DNA of 63,730 bases from the NCBI GenBank assembly GCA_913055635.1, contig CAJXLK010000026.1:1-63730 (forward strand). The letters run 5' to 3'. The notes below the pieces were generated by a model. That model was not told the DNA's origin, did not search any database, and worked only from the letters and a program-made list of their open reading frames with translations. Of the stretch, positions 53,552-61,179 are shown one piece after another. The stretch is from an uncultured Bacteroidota bacterium. Lineage in GTDB: Bacteria; Bacteroidota; Bacteroidia; Bacteroidales; UBA12077. The first letter of the stretch is position 1. Every line of letters starts with the position of its first letter. The position numbers and the translations under genes are program-made.

Positions 53552-54109
53552 GGCGCAGCCCCCTTTGCATATTTCATCACCAACCTAAGGTACTAATATA
53601 AAAAATCTATCTTAGATTGATGCCACCTCCTTGATACTGATTATCAACAATTTCTTCAACAATACCCTTTCCCCTGGGCCAAATATCTGTAATTGATTAA
53701 CTTCAAAGGCGGCATTTTTAGTATTTCGGACCAATAAATTCCTTTTTGAGTATACTGATAAGTGGAAAAAAAGTTGCACCTGCCCCATTAATTTTTTCCA
53801 TATCAGGTGATTCATTAAGAAAAGGGTTGGGAATTATTTTTATATGTTTTTTATGCACATCTTTTCGTAAACGTTTGCAAAGGGGGTTTTGGTATTTTTT
53901 CAGGATGGTTCCTCTGGAATCGAATAAGGATTGTACCGCTTTTGGAGCAAAGGAATGCAATGGACACTTGTTTTAAAAGCGAGGTGACGGGGACTATTAA
54001 GGAAGAAATTGTTTAATAAGCATAAAAAATGTGAATGGGATCTTTTATTCTACAGGATTTAGATCTCTGGTTGTATGGAAATCCGTGGGCGGGGTACCGG
54101 GAATATGTT
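53552..54109. other. Gap between the RSH gene and the T9SS type B gene
   Basis: 558 bases with only weak short frames. One minus-strand frame of 80 codons (53718-53960) and one of 67 codons (53612-53815) show no family text and overlap each other, so I do not call them genes. The RSH promoter should lie at the left edge. Otherwise I see nothing. Confidence 0.4.
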
Positions 54110-55699
54110 TTATCGGTTGTAAATAACCGTAACCGAGCCTCTTTTTCGAATGAAGGGTTCTCCGGGGTTTTTTATTTCCAGGTAGTAAATATAGGATCCC
54201 CCCGGCGCCTTTTGACCGCCGCGTATCCTTCCTTTCCAGCCTTTGTCATACGCTTTGGTCTGAAAAACTTTACGGCCCTGTCGGTCATAGACGATCAGCA
54301 GATATTTTTCAGGAATGAAGGTTAATTGAGGTTTAAACACATTATTGTTCGGGTCATTGGGTATGATGGCATTGGGGATGAAAAGATCCGGTTGGATGTA
54401 AATGCACCTTTTAAAGGAGGCGATATGGGTGGTCAAATTGTTATCCTGGCGGACTTCCGCGGTGACATAATAGCAAAACTTGCTGCTGACATCGTTTCCC
54501 TTGTAATCGGCTATCTCATCGTCCTGAATTGGTGGGTATTCGTGGCTTATGATTTGGGTATAGCCCATTTCGCCGCCAACCTTTCGTAAGACGAAATACG
54601 TCACATCATTGAATGGTGTATTGGTAAAACTGGTCAATTCAGACCAGCCTATTTTGGCAGAGAGATGATTTTTTTCCAGGGTGATCAGAAGGTTGTGCAG
54701 GGTGTCTGAGCGGGTGGAAAGGTTGCCGCAGCGGTTCACCGCCGCCAGGTGGTAGTAATATCGCTGGCTGCGGGGATTGAAGGCCTCATCGGTATAGGAT
54801 ATCTTTTTGGATGAGGTCTGGAAGGTTTCAACCGTGTCGTAGGGCCCTTGATAGTTGGGTGAGCGCAGCAGCAGGTATTCATTGAGCTGTGAAGCGGTGT
54901 CAATGGTGAAGCTAAGTCTTACGGCCCGGCTGGTCGATATGATGCTGTCGATGTTGATGTATTGCGGGGCCGCGGGCATATTGACGTTAAAATTTACCCG
55001 GTTGGATTTGGATGGCAAATAGGGGTCTTCTTTAGGCACCATTTCCACATAGTAACTGTAATCGCGGTTATATTCAATGTCCCCGTCGGTGTAGGTCGTG
55101 TCAATTCGGATGGTATCGCTTTCAGAGGCGTTTTCGGGGGCTTCTATCGTTTCGATTTTTTGGTAGTCACCACCTGCCTCTGATTTCCAGATGTTATATC
55201 GATTGACCTCAATGGTGTCGTTGGGGTTGATAGGGTTGTAATTTGCATGCTGAACAAAACGGGTCCACTGGAGCTTAACGGTTTGTTTACATGTATCTGT
55301 AGTCTGAGTTAATAATGTGGTAGAAAACTTATTGCTTGGGTATATGTCGGATTCCAAATCGTATAAGACTCTATAGGCATGGGTTTGTTTATTGGCCTGA
55401 GTGTTTTTATCGATCCATGAAATAGTGCTGGTATCTTCTATGGAATGAATGATAACAAAGTTATCACCTTCTTTTTTATAACGTATAATCTTAATGCTTG
55501 CCTCTATGGTATCGGTTAATTTCCACCTCAATTCCACATCTCCTTTTTCATTCACTATAGAAGCCTTTTGAAGTATGGGAGGAGAATTTTTTCCATCACT
55601 CTCCTGTGAAAAGCCCGTTAATGAAATCGTTAACGCAGCTATAATTAGAGCAGCCCGACCTACTTCTTTTTTTATTTTGCTTTTTAATGTCATTCGCAT
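54110..55699 (-). CDS. Fibronectin-type-III-like T9SS type B exported protein
   Basis: Exported protein of 529 residues. A signal segment covers about 15-32 (ending LTGFSQ). Four or so beta-sandwich repeats of the fibronectin type III kind follow (VELRWKLTDT, VKLQWTRF, VRLSFTIDT, KIGWSEL each begin one). The last 90 residues are a T9SS type B (gliding-motility-associated, CHU_C-like) sorting domain: LFIPNAIIPNDPNNNVFKP, LLIVYDRQGRKVFQT, GGSYIYYLEI. No catalytic motif. It is probably a surface adhesin or structural protein. It follows the M16 pair on the same strand. Confidence 0.85.
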   Translation of the reverse strand: MRMTLKSKIKKEVGRAALIIAALTISLTGFSQESDGKNSPPILQKASIVNEKGDVELRWKLTDTIEASIKIIRYKKEGDNFVIIHSIEDTSTISWIDKNTQANKQTHAYRVLYDLESDIYPSNKFSTTLLTQTTDTCKQTVKLQWTRFVQHANYNPINPNDTIEVNRYNIWKSEAGGDYQKIETIEAPENASESDTIRIDTTYTDGDIEYNRDYSYYVEMVPKEDPYLPSKSNRVNFNVNMPAAPQYINIDSIISTSRAVRLSFTIDTASQLNEYLLLRSPNYQGPYDTVETFQTSSKKISYTDEAFNPRSQRYYYHLAAVNRCGNLSTRSDTLHNLLITLEKNHLSAKIGWSELTSFTNTPFNDVTYFVLRKVGGEMGYTQIISHEYPPIQDDEIADYKGNDVSSKFCYYVTAEVRQDNNLTTHIASFKRCIYIQPDLFIPNAIIPNDPNNNVFKPQLTFIPEKYLLIVYDRQGRKVFQTKAYDKGWKGRIRGGQKAPGGSYIYYLEIKNPGEPFIRKRGSVTVIYNR

Positions 55700-55887
55700 A
55701 AAAACTTATTAACAGGCTTATATGGGGCTAATATTGCACCAACATCCATTTCTATCGGTTCTCTTTGGCATGGAACCAGCATTTTGTATGCATGGCCTTG
55801 TTGTTTAAGTCTGTGAATGCGGGTTTCATATAGATTGCTTATGATTTTTTTTCCCGGGAAAATGGATTCATCTTGTCCTATTCGCAT
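55690..55887 (-). other. Short open frame overlapping repeat copy 3 (doubtful gene)
   Basis: A 65-codon frame starts inside the end of the M16 gene (10-base overlap) and ends inside the start of the T9SS gene (10-base overlap), a spacing typical of coupled genes. However, its middle (YETRIHRLKQQGHAYK) is the translated form of the dispersed hairpin element, and no protein family was recognised. It may be a real small protein or an accidental frame through the repeat. Confidence 0.25.
55769..55834 (-). repeat. Dispersed hairpin element (copy 3)
   Basis: On the minus strand the text runs ATGAAACCCGCAT, then ACTTAAACAACAAGGCCATG, and ends GCTGGTTCCATG; copy 1 has ATGAAACCCGCAT, ACTTACACAACAAGGACATG and GCGGGTTCCAT at the same spacing. 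The right arm of the hairpin is imperfect here. It sits between the second M16 gene and the T9SS type B gene. Confidence 0.65.
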
Positions 55888-57176
55888 TTACCGGCCACCG
55901 AGCGGACCATCTCCTGTTCGTTCAGGTATTTATTGGCCAGCTCGCGGATATCTTCGGGGGTAATATTGTTGACGGTATAAACGACCCGTTGATAATAATC
56001 TTCATCCAGATTCATCTCCATAAGCGACATATAGGTGGAAGCCGTGGGCAGGGGGCCGTCGAAAGCCCGCAGCAGCTGGCCCATCATATAATTCCTGACC
56101 ATGGTCAGTTCCGGTTGGCCCACCTTCTCCTCGCGCAACTTTTTGATTTCCTCATAAATGGCGTCAATGGCTTTACGACACACGTTGGCCCCCACTTCCG
56201 AGGCGATGGTCAGGTACCCTTCATTGACCATCGGTACGAGCACTGAAAAGATGCCGTAGGTATAGCCTTTTTCTTCCCGGATTTTTTTCATCAACCGCGA
56301 GCCAAAATAGCCGCCCAGGATGGTATTGACCACCTGGAGGCCTGGAAAATCGGGATGCCGCTTGTTAAAGAGTACTTTCCCAATGCGCAGGGCACTTTGA
56401 ACCGCGTCGGGTTTGGGGGTGAATACTTCCGTTTCGGTCGTGGTAAAGGGCCTAAAATCAGGAGTTTGAATCGTGTTGCCCGAACCCTTCCAGTCTTCAC
56501 CTCCCAGTTGTTCCTCCAGGCTTTGAAATACGGATTCGTCGATCTTTCCGGTCACCAGTAAGGCACATTGATCGGCCGTATAATGTTTTTGATGAAAATC
56601 CCCTAGGTCATCCCGGCCAACCTGGTCATGGTCTTCCAACTGCAGAATCCGCCCGTAAGGATGGTGACTGCCAAAGAGGGCTTCGTTAAAGTGGACTTTG
56701 GAGAGGGTGTTGACTTTGGTGTATTCCAGCTGATAATGTTGTTTTTTATTGTTGAGATATGTGATCAGTTCCTGTTGGGGAAAAGTAGGTTTTTTAACCA
56801 CATCGGCAAGCACCTGGAGGGTAGGGGACAGGTATTTTTTCAGGGTCAGCAGCGAGACATTGGCCACATCTTTGTTGGCGGCGGTTCTTAAAAAGGCGCC
56901 ATAGTAATCCATCTGGGCTGCAATTTGACGGGAGGTATAATTTTGGGAGCCTTCACTGAGCATTTCGCAGGTTGCTTCCGCCACCAGCGGTTTGGGCTGA
57001 AACCAGTTGCCCGCACGAAAGAGCAGGTCCACTTTCACAATGTCTTCGGTTCCTGATTCAATCGCATAAACCGGGAGCCCGTTGGAGAGGGTGTGTTGTT
57101 GGGCCCTTGCAATATGGATGGAAGATATGGTTTGTATTGCCGGTTGTTGGGTTCTTTCGGGATTTTCCATGGTCAT
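55878..57176 (-). CDS. M16-family peptidase-like subunit without zinc motif
   Basis: M16 (pitrilysin-like) protein of 432 residues. The fold is recognisable (GNWFQPKPLVAEATCEMLSEGS, YGAFLRTAANKD, YFGSRLMKKIREEKGYTYGI), but the HxxEH zinc motif is replaced by ATCEM, so this is the non-catalytic partner. The RLMKKIREEKGYTYG text, which binds substrate, is conserved. Its start ATG overlaps the TGA of the upstream catalytic gene as ATGA, so the two are translated in step and likely form a heterodimer. Confidence 0.92.
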   Translation of the reverse strand: MTMENPERTQQPAIQTISSIHIARAQQHTLSNGLPVYAIESGTEDIVKVDLLFRAGNWFQPKPLVAEATCEMLSEGSQNYTSRQIAAQMDYYGAFLRTAANKDVANVSLLTLKKYLSPTLQVLADVVKKPTFPQQELITYLNNKKQHYQLEYTKVNTLSKVHFNEALFGSHHPYGRILQLEDHDQVGRDDLGDFHQKHYTADQCALLVTGKIDESVFQSLEEQLGGEDWKGSGNTIQTPDFRPFTTTETEVFTPKPDAVQSALRIGKVLFNKRHPDFPGLQVVNTILGGYFGSRLMKKIREEKGYTYGIFSVLVPMVNEGYLTIASEVGANVCRKAIDAIYEEIKKLREEKVGQPELTMVRNYMMGQLLRAFDGPLPTASTYMSLMEMNLDEDYYQRVVYTVNNITPEDIRELANKYLNEQEMVRSVAGKCE

Positions 57177-58414
57177 TGAGCTTTTGCGTAATAATACAAG
57201 GTCGAACAATTGTTTTCATCCAGCACCTTCTGGCTGACGCGTTGTACATCGGCCGGGGTAACCTTTTGGTAGGCCTGGTCTTCGGTGTTGATGCGGTTGG
57301 CATCACCCAGCAACTCAAAATAGGAGAGGTTCAGGGCTTTATGCAGGGCGCTGGTTTTGGTATAGGTATGAACGGCTTCCACCTTATTTTTGACCTTTTG
57401 AAGTTCCTGTTCATCGACCGGTTCGTTTTTAAGGCGCGCGAGTTCTTCCAGCAGGGCTTCTTCCCCCTGTTTCATGCCGGTGTTGGGGGTCAAAGTACCA
57501 CTGATCAACAACAGGCCTTCATCCACATCACCTGTGATATGGGCATCCAGGTTGCTGAACATTTTTTTGCCTTTGACCAGATTCTGATACAGGCGGGCTG
57601 AATTACCATTGGCCAGCAGGTCGGAGATCAGATCAGCAGGGATGTAGTCGGGGTGGTTGTGATCATTCATATGGTAGGCCTTATAAATGACATTATGGGG
57701 AACATCACGGGTTACCTCCCGGCTTCGGGCCTCTTCCTGGACCGGCTCGCGGGGTATATCCTTTTGGGCTATTTCCCGTGATGGGATGGGTCCAAACCAC
57801 CTATTGGCCATTTCTTTTACCTTTTCGGGTTCTATGTTGCCCACCACTGTAAGGATGGCATTGTTGGGGGCGTAATGACGGTAGAAAAACGCGCGGACTT
57901 CTTCACCGGTAGCCCCCTCGATATGGCTGATGTCCTTCCCGATGGTTGACCATTGGTAGGGATGAACCTTATAGGCCATCTCCCGCAACAACATCATGGC
58001 GTCGCCGTATGGTTGATTCCGGTAACGCTGGTTGAATTCTTCAATCACCACATTCTTCTGAACCCGGATCTTTTCTTCGGTTAAATTGAGCCCCAGCATG
58101 CGATCCGATTCCAGCCAAAAACCCGTCTCCAGGTTTTCTACCGGCAGGGTCAGGTAGTAATTGGTGATGTCATTGGAAGTGAAAGCATTGTTTTCTCCCC
58201 CTGCCTTCTGCAGCGGGGTATCATAGGAGGGTATATGGACCGAACCCTCAAACATCAAATGTTCAAATAAATGAGCAAATCCCGTTCGCTCCGGGTTTTC
58301 ATGCTTTGCCCCCACATTGTATAACAAATTGACCGTGCCAATCGGGGTGGAAGCATCCGGGTGTACAATTACTTTCAGTCCGTTATCCAGGGTGTATTTT
58401 GTAAAATCAACCAT
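57173..58414 (-). CDS. M16-family zinc metallopeptidase, catalytic subunit
   Basis: M16 peptidase of 413 residues. The inverted zinc motif HLFEH lies at residues 48-52 in FAHLFEHLMFEGS, with the third ligand Glu in the VVIEEFNQR helix. AGGENNAFTSNDITNYY is the substrate-edge strand. There is no signal peptide at the N-terminus, so it probably cuts peptides in the cytoplasm. It heads a unit with the inactive M16 partner (ATGA overlap). A promoter match lies at 58434-58441. Confidence 0.94.
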   Translation of the reverse strand: MVDFTKYTLDNGLKVIVHPDASTPIGTVNLLYNVGAKHENPERTGFAHLFEHLMFEGSVHIPSYDTPLQKAGGENNAFTSNDITNYYLTLPVENLETGFWLESDRMLGLNLTEEKIRVQKNVVIEEFNQRYRNQPYGDAMMLLREMAYKVHPYQWSTIGKDISHIEGATGEEVRAFFYRHYAPNNAILTVVGNIEPEKVKEMANRWFGPIPSREIAQKDIPREPVQEEARSREVTRDVPHNVIYKAYHMNDHNHPDYIPADLISDLLANGNSARLYQNLVKGKKMFSNLDAHITGDVDEGLLLISGTLTPNTGMKQGEEALLEELARLKNEPVDEQELQKVKNKVEAVHTYTKTSALHKALNLSYFELLGDANRINTEDQAYQKVTPADVQRVSQKVLDENNCSTLYYYAKAQ

Positions 58415-58433
58415 AAGCTTTATTTAGGTTATA

Positions 58434-58441
58434 CAAACTTA
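58434..58441 (-). promoter_or_regulatory. Putative -7 promoter element for the M16 operon
   Basis: Minus-strand TAAGTTTG matches TAnnTTTG 20 bases before ATG 58414, giving a short leader. Confidence 0.55.
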
Positions 58442-58583
58442 CATAAATGATCCCATTTAAAAAAAACAGCTAAGGTTTATCTTTTATAAACCATCCAGGG
58501 GGTTCACCAGCAAAATGTTATCCCGATACATTAGAGGTTGGTAAAAAATAAGACCAAGATGCATTTTGATTGAAAGGAAATTT

Positions 58584-58591
58584 TAATTTTG
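58584..58591 (+). promoter_or_regulatory. Putative -7 promoter element for the CLC channel gene
   Basis: TAATTTTG matches TAnnTTTG only nine bases before ATG 58600. If used, the mRNA would begin almost at the start codon, and the in-frame TTG at 58570 would be excluded. Confidence 0.45.
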
Positions 58592-58599
58592 TGGCCGTT

Positions 58600-60375
58600 A
58601 TGAAACGACCGACGCGACTGGGTAAAATATTGGTATGGAGACGCCAGCACATTAGTGATAAGCAACTTATCATGATTTTGAGTGTGGTGGTTGGATTGAC
58701 ATCGGGTTTTGCCGCTGTTTTGATCAAAAATGCCGTTCATCTGATTAAAGCCCTTTTAACCAGTGGATTTGTGGAGCAATATCACAATTATTTGTATGTG
58801 GTCCTTCCAGCCATCGGTATTTTAGCTTCGGTTTTGTTCATGCATTTTATACTGAAACAGAGGGTAGGCCATGGGATACCCATCACCCTGGCAGCCATTT
58901 CCAAGAGTGGAGGGCGCATCAAGCCGCATAACATGTATTCGTCGGTTTTGACCAGTGCCCTGACCGTTGGTTTTGGCGGGTCGGTCGGTTTGGAGGGACC
59001 TACTGTCGCCACTGGAGCAGCCTGGGGTTCAAACATCGCCCGTTTTTTTAAACTCAATTACCGCCAGGTGTTGCTGCTTTTGGCCTGCGCCAGTGCCGGG
59101 GCTATGTCGGCCATTTTTAAGGCCCCCATCGCCGGCATCGTTTTCGTTCTGGAAGTGATCATGCTCGATTTGACCATGTCTTCGCTGATTCCCCTGCTGC
59201 TTTCTTCCCTTACCGGCGCCCTGGTTTCTTTCCTGTTTTTGGGCATGGATGTCCTCGTGCCTGCAGAGATTCAGCATGAATTCATCATCAGTGAGGTGCC
59301 TTATTACATCTTGCTGGGCGTATTTACCGGTTTTGTTTCTCTTTACTTCACCCGGATGTATAAGAGAATTGAACAATCCTTTGATCACATCAAGAACCGC
59401 TATACCAAATGGATCGTGGGAAGTGTTGCCCTGGGGCTGATCATCTTCTTTTTCCCCGCTTTATATGGTGAAGGATATGATGTGATTAATTCCGCCCTTC
59501 ATGGCAATTTTAGTTATCTCTTTGACAAAAGCCTCTTCTATGGACTACAAGACAACATGTTCGTTGTCTTTCTGTTTTTCATTGTCATCATCTTACTCAA
59601 AGTGATCGCTACCTCCATCACTTTTGGCAGTGGTGGTATCGGCGGTATTTTTGCCCCGACCCTGTTTATGGGTGTGAACAGTGGCCTGTTTTTTGCCAAG
59701 GTCTTCAATTATTTCGACATCCGTGCCCTGACTGAAAACCATTTTGCCCTGGCCGGTATGGGGGGGTTAATAGCCGGGGTATTGCATGCCCCCCTGACCG
59801 GCATGTTTTTGATTGCTGAAATTACCGGTGGATATGCCTTGATCTTCCCGCTGATGATCACCGCTACCATATCCTATGCCATCATTCGTATCTTTGAGCG
59901 TTATTCGGTTTATACCTATCAATTGGGAAGAAGGGGAGAGCTTTTCACCCATGACAAGGACAAGGTGGTGCTGTCGATCATGAAGGTCAGGGATTTAATT
60001 GAGACCAACTTTCAAACCATCCGTGAAAATTCAACCCTGGGCGATCTGGTCAAAGTCATCTCTAAATCCCAGCGCAACATCGTTCCGGTGGTTGATGGCG
60101 ACAACAACCTGAAGGGCATTGTTTTCATCAACGACATCCGCCACATCATGTTTGATCAGGATCAGTATGACAAGGTCAATGTAAACGAGCTGATGTACAT
60201 GCCCAGCCCTGTAGTAATGCCTGATGAGTCGATGGAAGATGTAGCCCAGAAGTTCCAGAACACCAAGCATTACAACCTCCCGGTGGTTGAGGAGGGCAAG
60301 TATCGGGGTTTTGTATCGCGGGCCAATGTATTTTCTGCCTACCGCCGGCTGCTGCGGTCTTTTTCCGAAGACTGA
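58600..60375 (+). CDS. CLC-family chloride channel/antiporter with CBS pair
   Basis: Membrane protein of 591 residues with a CLC core of about 18 helices (residues 25-435). Selectivity-filter motifs are GSVGLEGPTV (GxEGP with gating Glu), GSGGIGGIFAPTL and the preceding AIFKAPIAG. The last 140 residues form two CBS domains (VRDLIETNFQTIRENSTLGDL and YMPSPVVMPDESMEDVAQ), which commonly bind adenine nucleotides. Whether it is a channel or a Cl-/H+ antiporter cannot be settled here. It is transcribed away from the M16 operon. Confidence 0.93.
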   Translation: MKRPTRLGKILVWRRQHISDKQLIMILSVVVGLTSGFAAVLIKNAVHLIKALLTSGFVEQYHNYLYVVLPAIGILASVLFMHFILKQRVGHGIPITLAAISKSGGRIKPHNMYSSVLTSALTVGFGGSVGLEGPTVATGAAWGSNIARFFKLNYRQVLLLLACASAGAMSAIFKAPIAGIVFVLEVIMLDLTMSSLIPLLLSSLTGALVSFLFLGMDVLVPAEIQHEFIISEVPYYILLGVFTGFVSLYFTRMYKRIEQSFDHIKNRYTKWIVGSVALGLIIFFFPALYGEGYDVINSALHGNFSYLFDKSLFYGLQDNMFVVFLFFIVIILLKVIATSITFGSGGIGGIFAPTLFMGVNSGLFFAKVFNYFDIRALTENHFALAGMGGLIAGVLHAPLTGMFLIAEITGGYALIFPLMITATISYAIIRIFERYSVYTYQLGRRGELFTHDKDKVVLSIMKVRDLIETNFQTIRENSTLGDLVKVISKSQRNIVPVVDGDNNLKGIVFINDIRHIMFDQDQYDKVNVNELMYMPSPVVMPDESMEDVAQKFQNTKHYNLPVVEEGKYRGFVSRANVFSAYRRLLRSFSED

Positions 60376-60427
60376 TGCGAGATATCTAAGTGCCCCATTT
60401 CTCGAGCGATGATGAGTCGGTGCCTGT

Positions 60428-60552
60428 ATGGGGCGCACGGCATTTGCCTTTTATGCCCCCGGGTGCTGGCGCTCCCCTCATCGAACTTCATATAGCATTA
60501 GTTACCTTATTGGCGCACGGCATTTGCCTTTTATTCGCCCAGGTGCTCCTGC
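60428..60552. repeat. 83-bp tandem duplication of the macrodomain gene 3' end
   Basis: The block GGCGCACGGCATTTGCCTTT occurs at about 60430 and again at about 60513, in each case followed by TTAT and a GGTGCT-containing tail. The right copy contains the last codons and stop of the macrodomain gene; the left copy is a diverged duplicate of this end. The block contains the small hairpin GGCATTTGCC. Confidence 0.75.
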
Positions 60553-61052
60553 AGCTTTTTCTCGTAGAGCTGATGATTTTCCTGGTCAAAGCACACGAAA
60601 TAGACCTTTTGGATCTCGGTGTGGTCACTCAGAAAATCCATGACCGTGCTGATGGCGATATCGGCCGCTGCCTTTTTGGGAAAACCATACACACCGGTGC
60701 TGATGTTGGGAAAAGCGATGGTTTGAAGCCCGTGGCGGGAGGCCAGTTGCAGGCTGCTGGTGTAGCAGCTGGCCAGCAATTCGCTCTCCTTTCTTTTGCC
60801 CCCTTTCCATACCGGCCCCACCGTATGGATGACGTATTTGGCCGGGAGTTTGTAACCGGAAGTGATCTTGGCCTGGCCTGTTTGACAACCATTGAGGGTT
60901 TTGGTCTCTTCAAGCAGCTCGGGCCCGGCAGCCCGGTGTATCGCCCCGTCTACTCCGCCGCCTCCCAAAAGCGACCTGTTGGCGGCATTGACAATGGCAT
61001 CCACCTCCAATCGGGTGATGTCTCCGTGAACCAGTTCAATCTTTTCCTTCAT
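60531..61052 (-). CDS. Macrodomain protein (O-acetyl-ADP-ribose deacetylase type)
   Basis: Macrodomain of 173 residues that binds ADP-ribose and in this group removes acetyl or ADP-ribosyl groups. Conserved text: [26 protein letters not shown] (cut by variation), catalytic-loop Asn and Asp, [20 protein letters not shown], and [19 protein letters not shown]. It matches the MacroD/YmdB-like family. It stands alone downstream of pheT on the same strand. Confidence 0.93.
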   Translation of the reverse strand: MKEKIELVHGDITRLEVDAIVNAANRSLLGGGGVDGAIHRAAGPELLEETKTLNGCQTGQAKITSGYKLPAKYVIHTVGPVWKGGKRKESELLASCYTSSLQLASRHGLQTIAFPNISTGVYGFPKKAAADIAISTVMDFLSDHTEIQKVYFVCFDQENHQLYEKKLQEHLGE

Positions 61053-61179
61053 AATGCAGTGGTTTTATGAGGTTTTGGGTTGAGCCTGACCATGTGCCTC
61101 TTATTGCATGCTTTAGCCTTCAGCCTGCCTTATCCTGTCGATGCTTTGGCGATAAATGGCCTTTATTTTTAAGTGCGCT

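Noticed and set aside
53612-53960. Two short minus-strand frames of 67 and 80 codons
   Set aside because: They overlap, show no family resemblance, and lack promoter or ribosome-site support.
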